Assembly (NCBI RefSeq): GCF_002157505.1
Contig: NZ_NFSC01000030.1
Span: 310,001-374,000, forward strand
DNA: 64,000 nucleotides
Direction of reading: 5' to 3'
From: Arthrobacter agilis
GTDB taxonomy: Bacteria; Actinomycetota; Actinomycetes; Actinomycetales; Micrococcaceae
The translations under genes and the position numbers were made by a program. The notes under the pieces were generated by a model. The model ran no database searches. It was not told the origin of the DNA and saw only the letters and a list, made by a program, of their open reading frames with translations. Shown in pieces: positions 37,254 to 45,727 of this stretch (position 1 is the stretch's first letter; the number at the start of each line of letters is the position of its first letter).

Positions 37254-38045
37254 ATGGGCTACTCCAACGACGGAGAATTTGGACTCCACCTTCTGGGGAC
37301 CTGGATGCTCCACCGGCACGGAGTGATTGTTCATGTTGCACCACGCCAACAGCGCCTCATTGCCGCGCTTGCCGTCAAGGGCCCAAGCCTCCGAAGTCAC
37401 CTTGTCGGCCTGCTGTGGCCGGAATACCCCGATGCAAAGGCTCTGGAGAGCCTAAGGGTCAGCATGCACCTGGTTTCTCGCCAGGTTCCGGGCCTCATAG
37501 TCAACAATGGCCCGATGCTTTCTCTATGTGAGCGGGCCGATGTGGACCTGCACACTGTCCGAGTCCGTCTCCGAGATTTCAGGAGGGTGGCATCTGAGGT
37601 GGAGGCAGCAGCACTGTTGTGTGATCTGCGTGATGCACGGCTACTACCCGGCTGGTATGACGACTGGGTCGTGTCCGAACAGAGCCGATTGCAACAGGAC
37701 CGCCTTCGCGCATTCACCATCATCGCCAGACAGTCTCTTGATCAGGGTCATTGCGAAACTGCAGGTGCTGCCGCAGAGGCGGCTCTGGAGATCGAGCCGC
37801 TGTATGAGGCAGCAGTCCAAATCCTCATCGAAGGTGAATTGAAGCACGGCAATCCGGCCGCTGCGCTCCGGAACTACCAGCGGTATCAGAAAAAACTGGA
37901 GGAGGACATGGGACTGCAGCCTTCTGATTCACTCACCAGACTTGTAGCTCGTGTTCTCGACGGTCAAGCGCGCACCAGGAAGGAACGCTTGGTTCCTACC
38001 AACGAGTTTCGGGTACGCGAAAAGCCGGTGTTCAACCACACGTAG
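37254..38045 (+). CDS. SARP/BTAD-type transcriptional regulator
   Basis: From ATG 37254 (AGG five bases upstream) the protein is 263 residues. The N-terminal part (about 8-95: FGLHLLGTWMLHRHGVIVHV, RQQRLIAALAVKG, LLWPEYPDAKALESLRVSM) is a winged helix of OmpR type as in SARPs. The rest is a bacterial transcriptional activator domain (LEIEPLYEAAVQILIEG, GNPAAALRNYQRYQKKLEED, MGLQPSD). This is the size of a compact SARP without an ATPase. It likely binds the heptamers upstream and controls itself and the divergent peptidase. ATGs further upstream at 37158 are possible. Confidence 0.85.
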   Translation: MGYSNDGEFGLHLLGTWMLHRHGVIVHVAPRQQRLIAALAVKGPSLRSHLVGLLWPEYPDAKALESLRVSMHLVSRQVPGLIVNNGPMLSLCERADVDLHTVRVRLRDFRRVASEVEAAALLCDLRDARLLPGWYDDWVVSEQSRLQQDRLRAFTIIARQSLDQGHCETAGAAAEAALEIEPLYEAAVQILIEGELKHGNPAAALRNYQRYQKKLEEDMGLQPSDSLTRLVARVLDGQARTRKERLVPTNEFRVREKPVFNHT

Positions 38046-38055
38046 CATTCCTGCT

Positions 38056-38077
38056 GGGTCGGAAGCGGCTCCGACCC
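38056..38077 (+). terminator. Terminator hairpin after the BTAD regulator
   Basis: The arms GGGTCGGA (38056-38063) and TCCGACCC (38070-38077) pair perfectly around a 6-base loop, 10 bases after the regulator stop. There is no long T-run, which is common in high-GC hosts. Confidence 0.6.
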
Positions 38078-38264
38078 TCGGCTCGATTCCGGATAATGTC
38101 CCACCTGCCTCGCTTCCGCGAGCGGCAGGGGCTCCGAAAGTCTGGAGTTCCAGCGAAGACCTCGTCGGGGGCGCTCATGACTGCTTCATGGAGCAAAATC
38201 CGACGCATCTCAAGCGTTGATGCATCGGTTCGATTTATCCTTCAGTAGTTTCATTGAGCCCAGG

Positions 38265-38319
38265 ATCGCAAAAGGGGTCTACCTTTTCGTCATGGTGGTC
38301 ATCGGACCGCTTTTGCGAT
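38265..38319. repeat. Long imperfect inverted repeat
   Basis: ATCGCAAAAG (38265-38274) and CTTTTGCGAT (38310-38319) are a perfect 10-bp pair. After one mismatch the stem continues with GGTC/GACC, leaving a loop of about 25 bases. It may be the terminator for the converging hydrolase gene or the remnant of a mobile element. Confidence 0.5.
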
Positions 38320-38416
38320 GTTCTGACCTTCACCCGAAACCTCCTCGCCGGGAAACCGGTGGGATAGCGGACCATGGCGGTGAGAACGTGCCGTGAGCAC
38401 AACGCACCCCGACGGG

Positions 38417-39412
38417 TCAGTTGCTCAGAAGCTCCTCCACCGCCGCACCGATCTGCGTCGTTTCAGCGGCCCGGATACCCGGACGCCCCGCAAGATGACC
38501 CAGACCGGATACCAGCGGGCGCAGCTCCCCATACTGCAGGAGCTCCACCTCACGCTCGCTGTCGGCCTGCGGGAAGTAGAGGTCAGTGCTGCCCGGCATC
38601 ACGATGGCCCGCGCCGTGATGCTTCGCATCGCACCCTCGAATCCGCCCGGGTGGTGCTTGCCGACATCGGCCCGCTGCCAGGTGCCGAGCATCGCGAGGA
38701 GGTCATTTGCGTCCTCGCCCTCGTGATCGGTGGCCCAGCCCTGGACGACCGCGTTCACCGACGCGTACCCGAGCTCGCGGTACGTGCCCTGGCGGAAGAA
38801 CTCCTGCGAATACGCCCACCCCGCGTAGACCGTGCCGAACGCGCGGAGCCCCTGCACCGGCGGCGCGGTGTAGCGACCCGCCCGGAAAGCAGGATCGGCC
38901 AGCAGCGCCGACTTCACGCCCTCGAGGAAGACGAAATTGTGCGGAGAGCACCGTGCCGCACCGGCGATCGGCAGGATCGCCTCCACCAGGTCCGGGTACC
39001 GCACCGCCCACTCGTACGCCTGGAGCGCGCCCATGGACCAGCCCGCGACCAGCCGGATACGCTGCACTCCGAGGTGGGCCAGGAGCCGGTGCTGGGCGAT
39101 CACGTTGTCGGCGATGTCCACCTCGGGGAACGCAGCGCCCGCGGTGTCTGGATGGGCCCGCGAGGGCGACGTCGACACCCCGTTCCCGAAGAGGTTCACC
39201 GCGACGATGAACCATTCCGCCGGGTCGAACACCCGGCCCGGCCCGATCCACGGTTTATAGCTCGCAGACGTGCCCGTGTAGTACGAGGGCAACAGGATGC
39301 AGTTGCTGCCCTCGTCGTCGAGCTCGCCGTATGTCTCGTAAGCGAGGTGCGCCGCGGGCAGGTCCGTGCCGGAAATGAGCTCGAACCTGCCGAGGTCGAA
39401 GTCGGAGCGCAT
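38417..39412 (-). CDS. Alpha/beta-hydrolase of the homoserine acetyltransferase (MetX-like) family
   Basis: From ATG 39412 the protein is 331 residues. It has the family N-terminus (LGRFELISGTDLPAAHLAYE, TYGEL), the oxyanion and nucleophile region VAGWSMGALQAYEW (Ser in G-W-S-M-G), a late Asp (GSTDLYFPQ) and His (SGLGHLAG). These fit the Ser-Asp-His triad. MetX-like proteins include acetyltransferases and also amide or ester hydrolases. Starting 6 bases after the glutamine synthetase stop, it is clearly in that operon, so a role in releasing or transferring nitrogen-linked groups is more likely than methionine synthesis. The substrate is unknown. Confidence 0.82.
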   Translation of the reverse strand: MRSDFDLGRFELISGTDLPAAHLAYETYGELDDEGSNCILLPSYYTGTSASYKPWIGPGRVFDPAEWFIVAVNLFGNGVSTSPSRAHPDTAGAAFPEVDIADNVIAQHRLLAHLGVQRIRLVAGWSMGALQAYEWAVRYPDLVEAILPIAGAARCSPHNFVFLEGVKSALLADPAFRAGRYTAPPVQGLRAFGTVYAGWAYSQEFFRQGTYRELGYASVNAVVQGWATDHEGEDANDLLAMLGTWQRADVGKHHPGGFEGAMRSITARAIVMPGSTDLYFPQADSEREVELLQYGELRPLVSGLGHLAGRPGIRAAETTQIGAAVEELLSN

Positions 39413-39417
39413 GAGGA

Positions 39418-40779
39418 TCAGAAGAACTTGAGGTAGCGCTTGGTCTCCCACTCGGAGACGTGGGCCTGGTATTCGTCCCATTCCTGGCTCTTGTAGTCGA
39501 TGTACGCGTTGTACATCTTCTCGCCGAACACCTCGCGGGACAGGCTGTCCGCCGCGAACTCCTCGATGGCCTCCCCGAGGCTGCGCGGCAGCAGGCCGAG
39601 ACCGTTGGAGATGATCTCCGCCTCGGTGTAGTTGTACATGTTCTCGGTGTGCGGCTCCCCCGGGTCCAGGTTCTCGCGGATGCCTTGGAGGCCGGCAGCG
39701 AGGATGATGGCGGCGCCGAGGTATGGGTTGCCGCTGATGTCGGCGGCCCGGCACTCGACCCGGCCTCCCACGAGGGGCACCCGGATCATGTTGGTGCGGT
39801 TGTTGTTGCCGTAGCTGACGAACACCGGTGCCCACGTGGACCCGGACATGCTGCCCTTGCGGACCAGCCGCTTGTAGCTGTTGACCGTCGGGGCAATGAC
39901 GGCGCAGATGGCGGGCGCGTGCTTGAGCACGCCGGCGATGAACTGGTAGCCGAGCTCGGAAATGCCGCAACCGCGGGGATCGTTGTCCGTCTCGAAAAGG
40001 TTCTCGCCCGTCTCGATGTCCGCGAGGGACATATTGAAGTGCGCGCCGGATCCGCTACGGTCCGCGAAGGGTTTGGGCATGAACGTGGCGAAGTAGCCGT
40101 GCTTGCGGACCATTTCGTTGGCCATGAGCCGGAAGAAGACGGCGCGGTCGGCCATGGTGAGCGCGTCCGCGTACTTGAAGTCGATCTCGAACTGGCCCTG
40201 GGCGTCCTCGTGGTCGAAGGAGTAGACGCCCCAACCCATCTCGTTCATCGCCTCCACCATCTCGGTGAGCCAGTCGAAGTTGTCGAGTGCAGCCGGGGCC
40301 GTGTAGCAGGGCTTGCTCAGGTTGTCCCGGTCGCTGACCTCGACGGGCCCCTCAGGTGTGTCCTTGAGGACGAAGAACTCGGTCTCGATCCCCAGGTTGA
40401 AGGTGAACCCGAGCTCCTTGGCAGCGTCGAGCTGGCGCTTGAGGATGTTCCGGGACGCCGCCTCGAACGGCTTGCCCTCGTGGTAGAGGTCGCTGGAGAA
40501 GTACGCGACCTCCTTGCGCCAGGGCAGCTGCACTGCGCTGTCGAGGTCGGGCCGCGCCGAGAGCTCCTCGTCGCTGATGTCCTGCGGCAGACCGTCAAGT
40601 GCCGCTCCGGTGAAGAGTTCCGACCCGGCGGCCATCTGCGGCAGGTGGGACAGGGGGACGAACTTCGTCTTGATGTTGCCGTGGAGGTCGACGAAGCTCG
40701 ACATCGCGTACTTGACGCCCGCCTCCTGAAGCTTGCGCTGGACGGTTTGGACGGCTGCTTCTGCTGTTGTCACACTCAT
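39418..40779 (-). CDS. glnT: GlnT-type (type III label) glutamine synthetase family ligase
   Basis: The 453-residue protein has the glutamine synthetase core: beta-grasp part with SSFVDLHGNIKTKFVPL, metal-binding GIETEFFVL, FDHEDAQGQFEIDF, the GAHFNMSL substrate loop, NSYKRLV and the GGRVECRAADISGNPYLGAA segment. It matches the GlnT/TIGR03105-like type III glutamate-ammonia ligase, some of whose relatives make gamma-glutamyl amides from amines. No adenylylation-type C-terminus is visible. It heads an operon with the MetX-like hydrolase and faces a TetR gene, with an ammonium transporter beyond, so it is part of a nitrogen-scavenging module. Confidence 0.88.
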   Translation of the reverse strand: MSVTTAEAAVQTVQRKLQEAGVKYAMSSFVDLHGNIKTKFVPLSHLPQMAAGSELFTGAALDGLPQDISDEELSARPDLDSAVQLPWRKEVAYFSSDLYHEGKPFEAASRNILKRQLDAAKELGFTFNLGIETEFFVLKDTPEGPVEVSDRDNLSKPCYTAPAALDNFDWLTEMVEAMNEMGWGVYSFDHEDAQGQFEIDFKYADALTMADRAVFFRLMANEMVRKHGYFATFMPKPFADRSGSGAHFNMSLADIETGENLFETDNDPRGCGISELGYQFIAGVLKHAPAICAVIAPTVNSYKRLVRKGSMSGSTWAPVFVSYGNNNRTNMIRVPLVGGRVECRAADISGNPYLGAAIILAAGLQGIRENLDPGEPHTENMYNYTEAEIISNGLGLLPRSLGEAIEEFAADSLSREVFGEKMYNAYIDYKSQEWDEYQAHVSEWETKRYLKFF

Positions 40780-40817
40780 GTCGATCTCCTGTTGGGTAGC
40801 TGCGGTGCCGGCCGCTG

Positions 40818-40836
40818 TTTCGATAAGCTATAGAAA
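40818..40836. promoter_or_regulatory. Candidate TetR operator upstream of glnT
   Basis: TTTCGATAAGCTATAGAAA is an imperfect dyad 39 bases upstream of the glnT ATG. Its core TTTCGATAnGCTAT recurs in inverted orientation before the amt gene (41729-41744). Confidence 0.5.
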
Positions 40837-40852
40837 GTCTCACGCGGTGTAA

Positions 40853-40870
40853 TTTCGATGCAGTGTCGAA
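40853..40870. promoter_or_regulatory. Second dyad in the glnT-tetR intergenic region
   Basis: TTTCGATGCAGTGTCGAA contains the perfect arms TTCGA and TCGAA with a 7-base spacer. It resembles the neighbouring operator and the site at 41695-41709 read in reverse. Confidence 0.4.
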
Positions 40871-40971
40871 TGTGTTTCGACGTCGTAAATCCTGCCCCTC
40901 CGGGCTCCCGATGGCAGCTCGGGCCTGCGGCCCGCAGCTAGTCTTCAAGCCGGACCATACGAGGAGTAGCA

Positions 40972-41676
40972 ATGGGATCAGCGAAAACTGTGGGAGCCAC
41001 AGCGGGCCGGCCGCGCTTGAGCGGTTCGGCCGGCGGGTCACCACGCCAGGAGATCATCCGGGAGGCGACGGCGCTGTTCATCGCCAAGGGGTACGCCGAG
41101 ACAACGATGAGCGAGATCGCCCGCAGCGCCGGACTCCGGCAGTCATCGGTCTACTACTGGTTCGCGCGCAAGGAACACATCCTGCAGGCCCTCCTCGAGG
41201 AGAACCGAGGCTCACTCCAGGTGGCACGGGCACTGGAACCGGCGTCGGAACCCGCAGCGGCGAGGCTCTACGCGGTACTCCACGCGGACGCCGTCCAGCT
41301 GTGCGCCTCTCCCCTGGACTTCTACGAGTTCGAACGCGTGGCACGCTCGCAACCCCAGAACTTCGGCGCCTTCTTCGAGGACTACAGCGAACTGCATCGG
41401 CTCGCCTCCTCGATCATCCAGCAGGGCATCGACTCGGGAGAACTTCGAGCCGTCGACCCCGAGGCGGCTGCGACCGCCGCCCTCAGCCTCAATGAAGGCC
41501 TGCAGCGCCACTACCGCCAGCCGCTCCCCGGCCTGCGCACCTACACGGCCGACGACGTCTCGACACTGAGTGCCGACACCACCCTCGCCTCACTCCTCCG
41601 GGTTCCGGGAAAGCTTCCCGGAGTCCGGACCCAGGCGGCCGCCCTTGCTGCGGTCAACAGCCCGGCCGAGAGTTAA
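40972..41676 (+). CDS. TetR-family transcriptional regulator
   Basis: This 234-residue protein has a basic, Gly-rich start and a TetR helix-turn-helix at about 22-70 (IIREATALFIAKGYAETTMS, EIARSAGLRQSSVYYWFARK). The rest is a helical ligand or dimer domain (ALEPASEPAAARLYAVLH, SSIIQQGIDSGELRAVDPE). It lies between glnT (divergent) and amt (downstream). The related TTTCGATA dyads on both sides make it the likely regulator of both, responding to an unknown nitrogen signal. Confidence 0.88.
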   Translation: MGSAKTVGATAGRPRLSGSAGGSPRQEIIREATALFIAKGYAETTMSEIARSAGLRQSSVYYWFARKEHILQALLEENRGSLQVARALEPASEPAAARLYAVLHADAVQLCASPLDFYEFERVARSQPQNFGAFFEDYSELHRLASSIIQQGIDSGELRAVDPEAAATAALSLNEGLQRHYRQPLPGLRTYTADDVSTLSADTTLASLLRVPGKLPGVRTQAAALAAVNSPAES

Positions 41677-41694
41677 CGCACCCGTAACGATATC

Positions 41695-41744
41695 GATATC
41701 GCATCGAAAAGGCTGTCGCCAAGCATTTGGATAGCGTATCGAAA
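41695..41744. promoter_or_regulatory. Paired TetR-type operator sites upstream of amt
   Basis: GATATCGCATCGAAA (41695-41709) and GGATAGCGTATCGAAA (41729-41744) share GATAnCGnATCGAAA. The second contains GATA-GCG-TATC, a short dyad. Their reverse complements match the sites before glnT. They sit 57-106 bases before the amt start. Confidence 0.5.
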
Positions 41745-41800
41745 CGCTGCTGCCCGCGACTGTCGCGGAGTGCATGCTTCTAGCCGTCATGGAGATTCGA

Positions 41801-43171
41801 ATGGACACTGCTGCAATCGCCGGCAATACGGCGTGGGTTCTGACCGCCGTCATCGCCGTCGCGCTGATGCTTCCGGGGCTCGCCCTCTTCTACGGCGGAA
41901 TGGTGAGCCGCAGGACCACCATGAACATGATGCTCATGGTGCTCGGCGCCTTCTGTGTCGTCGGAGTCCTCTGGGTGGCCTTCGGCTACTCGGCCGTCTT
42001 CGGCAACTCGATCGGTGGGCTGGGACTGCTGGCCGACCCGCTCGAATTCGCGGGCCTCGGGCAGCTGCTCACGGCCCCTGCGGATGCCGCCCTGCCACCC
42101 CTGGCCCTGGCCGCCCTGCACCTGATGTTCGCCGGCCTCACCGCGGGCATCGTCGCCGGTGCCGCTGCTGACCGCATGAAGTTCAGCGCCTGGCTCGTCT
42201 TCGCGGGTCTGTGGGCCACCCTCGTGTACTTCCCGGTGGCGCACTGGGTGTTCGCCTTCGACTCGGCCGACGGGGCGGTACAGGGCGGCTGGATCGCCAA
42301 CACCCTGGGCGCCATCGACTACGCCGGGAGCACCGCCATCCACGTCAACTCGGGTGTCGCCGCCCTTGCACTGGCGCTCGTCCTGGGCAAGCGCCGCACA
42401 TGGCCCGTCCAGCCGAAGGCACACAATCTGCCCTTCACGCTGCTGGGCGTAGGGCTCCTGTTCACCGGGTGGATCGGCTTCGACGGCAGCGGCCTCGGCG
42501 CCGCCGACAACAACGCGGCAGTCGCGGCCTTCAACACGGTCGCCGCCACCTGCGCGGGTGTCTGTGTCTGGCTCCTGGTCGAGCGCATCCGTGATGGACA
42601 TGCGACCACCCTCGGCGCCTCCTCCGGTGCCATCGCCGCGCTGGTCGCGATCACGCCGTCATGTGGTGCCGTCACTCCCCTCGGAGCGCTGGCCGTCGGC
42701 GCCGCCGCCGGAGCCGTCTGCTACTTCGCCGTATCGCTGAAGTACAAGCTGGGCTTTGATGACGCGCTGGACGTTACGGCCCTGCACTTCATCGGCGGAG
42801 TGGTGGGTGGACTGCTGATCGGCCTCATCGCCACACCGGAGGCGCCGAGCGGAGCGACGGGCCTGCTCTACGGCGGCGGATTCGACCTTCTAGGCCGTCA
42901 GGCAGTCGCGATCCTCGCCGTCTTCGCCTACACGTTCACCGTGACCTGGGTGCTTGCTACGGTTCTCGATCGGACCATGGGCATCCGGGTCCCGGCGGAC
43001 GTCGAGGCGCGGGGACTCGACCTCGCACTCCACGCGGAGAACGCCTACGAGAACGGCTCGGACAAGGCGCACTCCCCCCGGGGCCATGCAGAGCAACTGC
43101 ACGATCTGGAGAAGGCCGACGCGGCCGCTGAACCCGGAGTGGAGGAAGAGGTCCCACAGAACCGCCGGTAG
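41801..43171 (+). CDS. amt: Ammonium transporter
   Basis: From ATG 41801 (GGAG six bases upstream) the protein is 456 residues with about eleven membrane helices. Amt landmarks are WVLTAVIAVALMLPGLALFY, GGMVSRRT, the DYAGSTAIHVNSGVAALALA segment with the pore His, WIGFDGSGLGAADNN and a DVTALHFIGGVVGGLLIG segment with the second pore His. Residues after about 400 form a hydrophilic, acidic cytoplasmic tail. ATG 41774 and 41789 are in frame but lack the ribosome site. It imports ammonium for the glutamine synthetase next door. No glnK is adjacent. A 12-bp terminator hairpin follows. Confidence 0.93.
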   Translation: MDTAAIAGNTAWVLTAVIAVALMLPGLALFYGGMVSRRTTMNMMLMVLGAFCVVGVLWVAFGYSAVFGNSIGGLGLLADPLEFAGLGQLLTAPADAALPPLALAALHLMFAGLTAGIVAGAAADRMKFSAWLVFAGLWATLVYFPVAHWVFAFDSADGAVQGGWIANTLGAIDYAGSTAIHVNSGVAALALALVLGKRRTWPVQPKAHNLPFTLLGVGLLFTGWIGFDGSGLGAADNNAAVAAFNTVAATCAGVCVWLLVERIRDGHATTLGASSGAIAALVAITPSCGAVTPLGALAVGAAAGAVCYFAVSLKYKLGFDDALDVTALHFIGGVVGGLLIGLIATPEAPSGATGLLYGGGFDLLGRQAVAILAVFAYTFTVTWVLATVLDRTMGIRVPADVEARGLDLALHAENAYENGSDKAHSPRGHAEQLHDLEKADAAAEPGVEEEVPQNRR

Positions 43172-43190
43172 CAGGACCGCAGGCGCTTCG

Positions 43191-43235
43191 GGACATGCGG
43201 GCCGTCGGACCACCCGTTCGACAGCCCGCATGTCC
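43191..43235 (+). terminator. Perfect 12-bp hairpin after amt
   Basis: GGACATGCGGGC (43191-43202) and GCCCGCATGTCC (43224-43235) are perfectly complementary. The 21-base loop has an inner GTCG/CGAC pair. It begins 19 bases after the amt stop. No T-run follows. Confidence 0.7.
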
Positions 43236-43416
43236 TGGCGTGGTGGCTGGACAGCAGGAGAACAACTACGCGACGACGGCGACGCCCGTGGCCGCGCGCC
43301 GGCACGGGTCCGCGCCCTTCCTGAGGCCACGACCCCGCCGTGCCTATGCTGGGCTGGGTCGTGGCCGCCGCCGCGTCCATCCGTCGTCCACATTGTCGTC
43401 TGCACAGGAGCACCGC

Positions 43417-43740
43417 ATGACCTACGAACTCCGCACGTACACAGCCAACCCGGGCAAGATGGACGCCCTGATGGCGCGCTTCCGGGACAACACGATCAAT
43501 CTCTTCATCGAGCACAACATGAAGAGCCTCGGCTACTGGACCCCCGTAGGAACCGACGACGTCCTCGTCTACCTCCTCGAGCACGACGGCGATCCGAAGG
43601 CAAACTGGGCGGCCTTTCAGGCTGACCAGCGATGGATCGACGCGAAGTCGGCGTCCGAGGTGGACGGCGCCCTGTCGGCGAAGATCGAGTCCGTGATGCT
43701 CGAGGGCACCGACCTCTACCCGATCGCCGTCGCCCGGTAG
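43417..43740 (+). CDS. NIPSNAP-family protein
   Basis: From ATG 43417 (AGGAG six bases upstream) the product is 107 residues and reads as one NIPSNAP ferredoxin-like domain: YELRTYTANPGKMDALMARF, then LGYWTPVGTDDVLVYLLEH, NWAAFQADQRW. NIPSNAP proteins are small dimeric alpha-beta barrels of poorly known function, often near amine or aromatic catabolism genes. It stands alone after the amt terminator. Confidence 0.88.
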   Translation: MTYELRTYTANPGKMDALMARFRDNTINLFIEHNMKSLGYWTPVGTDDVLVYLLEHDGDPKANWAAFQADQRWIDAKSASEVDGALSAKIESVMLEGTDLYPIAVAR

Positions 43741-43833
43741 CTACCGCGCCGCCGTCGTGCGCCCGCCGCACCACGGCACGCACGCCGTTCCCGACACCGT
43801 TCCGTCCAATCCGCTGCGGCTCTACAGTTGTTC

Positions 43834-45618
43834 ATGGCCGGGATCACCGTTCAGCTTCTCGGGCCTCCGTCCATCGCGCAGGCGACCGAAGGAGACCGGC
43901 AGCCCCGCGGCCGGAAAGCGTGGGGACTGCTCGCCTACCTCCTCCTCCAGCCCGCTCCCACACCGCGGAACCAGCTGGCCGCGATGCTTTTTCCCGACGC
44001 CCATGACCCACTCGGAGCGCTGCGCTGGTATCTGGCCGACCTCCGGCGGGTGCTGGGTCCGGAAGCTTTCGTGGGAGGTGACCCACTCATGCTGCGGCTG
44101 CCGCCGGGTTCCAGGGTGGATGCCGGGATGGGTGGCGTCCCGCGGTCCGCGGTGCCGCTGTCCGCTGAACTGCTCAGCGGGCTCGACTACTCGGACTACC
44201 CCGCCTTCGACGCCTGGCTGACCGTGGAGCGGCACCGCCTGCGGCACTTCGTCGAGACCCTGATGTACGAGGGTGGATTGGCCGCACTGGCGAGCGGCGA
44301 CACCTCGACGGCCATACGGCTCGGGACGCAGGCCGTCGAACTGGATCCCCTCAATGCGGATTTCCATGCCCTCCTGGTCCGGGCCCTCGTGGGGTCCGGC
44401 GACCGAGCCGGAGCCCGGAACAAGGCCGCGCGCTGCAAGGCGATCTTCGAGGAACAGCTCGGCGAAGGGTTGCCCGCCGAGGTTCAGCAGGCGCTGGCGG
44501 CGCCTGACATCCAGGCGGGTGCGCTGCCGGCAACCGCCGTCGTCGTCACCTCCTACCTCGAATCCGCCGAGGCCTGCCTGTCCGCGGGCGCGACGTCAAC
44601 CGCCCTCGGACACCTCCGGGTCGCGGGCGGGCTCGCCGAGCGCACCGGAGACTGCACGCTGCAGGCCCAGTCCCTGCTGGCCCTGGCCGGCGCACTCATC
44701 CACGGGGCGGGCGGCCGCGGCACCGAGGTGTCGAATCTCCTGCACCGCGTGCTGTCCCTGGCCGGGGACGGAAATCCCGCGATCCTCTCGTCGGCCTACC
44801 GGGAGCTCGGCTTCCTCGCGGTACAGCGCGGCTTCCCGGCGAGCGGCCGTGTCTGGCTGGCCAAGGCAAATGCCGCCGCGCAGGACCTGCCCGACGAGCG
44901 GGCACGGGCACTCGGCGTTGCCGGGATGCTGGCGACGGATACCGCGGACTATCCGGGCGCGCGTGCCGCTCTGGCGGAATCGGTCCGCCTCAGCGTCGAA
45001 CTGCCCCGTCCCCGGCAGGAGGCGTTCGCGCGCGCCATGCTCGGCCGGGTGCACCTCCTGACAGGCGACGGCGACCGCGCCGCCGTCGAGCTGGATTCGT
45101 CCCTGCGCATCATCGCAGCAGAGCACTGGACGGCGTTCCGACCGTTCGTGGAGTCCCTTCGGAGCGAGGTGTACCTCGCAGCTGACGACGCACAGATGGC
45201 CGAGGAGATGGCAGACCACGCAACCGCGCTCGCCGAGTCCGTCGCCGATCGCTGCTTCATGGATGCGGCGGCCCATGCCAAGGCGCAGGTGTTGCTGGCC
45301 CGGGGCGAGAACGACGCCGCGCGGGTGTGGATCACGCGCGGTGTGCAGCCCGACCCCTGGTATCGCTGGTTCCGCGGCCGGAACCTCGACCTCGCCTGCA
45401 CTGCGGCGCTGACCGGTGACCTGTACCGGGCCCGTGTCCTGGCCGCGGAACTGGGCGAGCTGTCGAGCCGCTACGGCCATGACGAACTCACCATCCGCGC
45501 CTACTCCGCACGAGCCGTACTCGGAGACGAGGCAGTCCTGTCGACCATCGCACTTCTTGCACGCCGCATCGATAACCCGCTGCTGACCGAATACCTCGCG
45601 GCGCGGCACCAGCTCTGA
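43834..45618 (+). CDS. SARP-type regulator with BTAD and TPR-like C-terminus
   Basis: From ATG 43834 the protein is 594 residues. The N-terminus (VQLLGPPSIAQ, RGRKAWGLLAYLLLQPAPTP) is a SARP winged helix, followed by a BTAD (about 100-240, including DWLTVERHRLRHF-like text and VELDPLNADFHALLVRALVG). The rest is helical and Ala/Leu-rich in TPR-like pairs (about 250-594). No NB-ARC ATPase motif is seen between them. It is a large activator-type regulator whose targets are not evident. The methyltransferase gene begins about 110 bases downstream on the same strand. Confidence 0.8.
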   Translation: MAGITVQLLGPPSIAQATEGDRQPRGRKAWGLLAYLLLQPAPTPRNQLAAMLFPDAHDPLGALRWYLADLRRVLGPEAFVGGDPLMLRLPPGSRVDAGMGGVPRSAVPLSAELLSGLDYSDYPAFDAWLTVERHRLRHFVETLMYEGGLAALASGDTSTAIRLGTQAVELDPLNADFHALLVRALVGSGDRAGARNKAARCKAIFEEQLGEGLPAEVQQALAAPDIQAGALPATAVVVTSYLESAEACLSAGATSTALGHLRVAGGLAERTGDCTLQAQSLLALAGALIHGAGGRGTEVSNLLHRVLSLAGDGNPAILSSAYRELGFLAVQRGFPASGRVWLAKANAAAQDLPDERARALGVAGMLATDTADYPGARAALAESVRLSVELPRPRQEAFARAMLGRVHLLTGDGDRAAVELDSSLRIIAAEHWTAFRPFVESLRSEVYLAADDAQMAEEMADHATALAESVADRCFMDAAAHAKAQVLLARGENDAARVWITRGVQPDPWYRWFRGRNLDLACTAALTGDLYRARVLAAELGELSSRYGHDELTIRAYSARAVLGDEAVLSTIALLARRIDNPLLTEYLAARHQL

Positions 45619-45727
45619 CTCCCTCACCCGAGGTCCTCGGCGTCACACGCCTGCTCACACGGTCGGCGCACACACTGGTTCCGTCAGGCAGAACCAGCGG
45701 CGGAATTCCTTGGAGGACGAGACCATC

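Larger units (their letters stand above)
38046..38416. other. Gene-free stretch with terminator hairpins and a long inverted repeat
   Basis: Between two converging genes there are a perfect 8-bp hairpin at 38056-38077, a weaker hairpin with arms CTGCC/GGCAG near 38105-38128, and a long inverted repeat at 38265-38319. No coding frame is convincing. Confidence 0.5.

Noticed and set aside
39460..40833. 457-residue plus-strand frame across glnT
   Set aside because: It is the reverse complement of glutamine synthetase codons, rich in Val/Glu/Leu, without domain signs.
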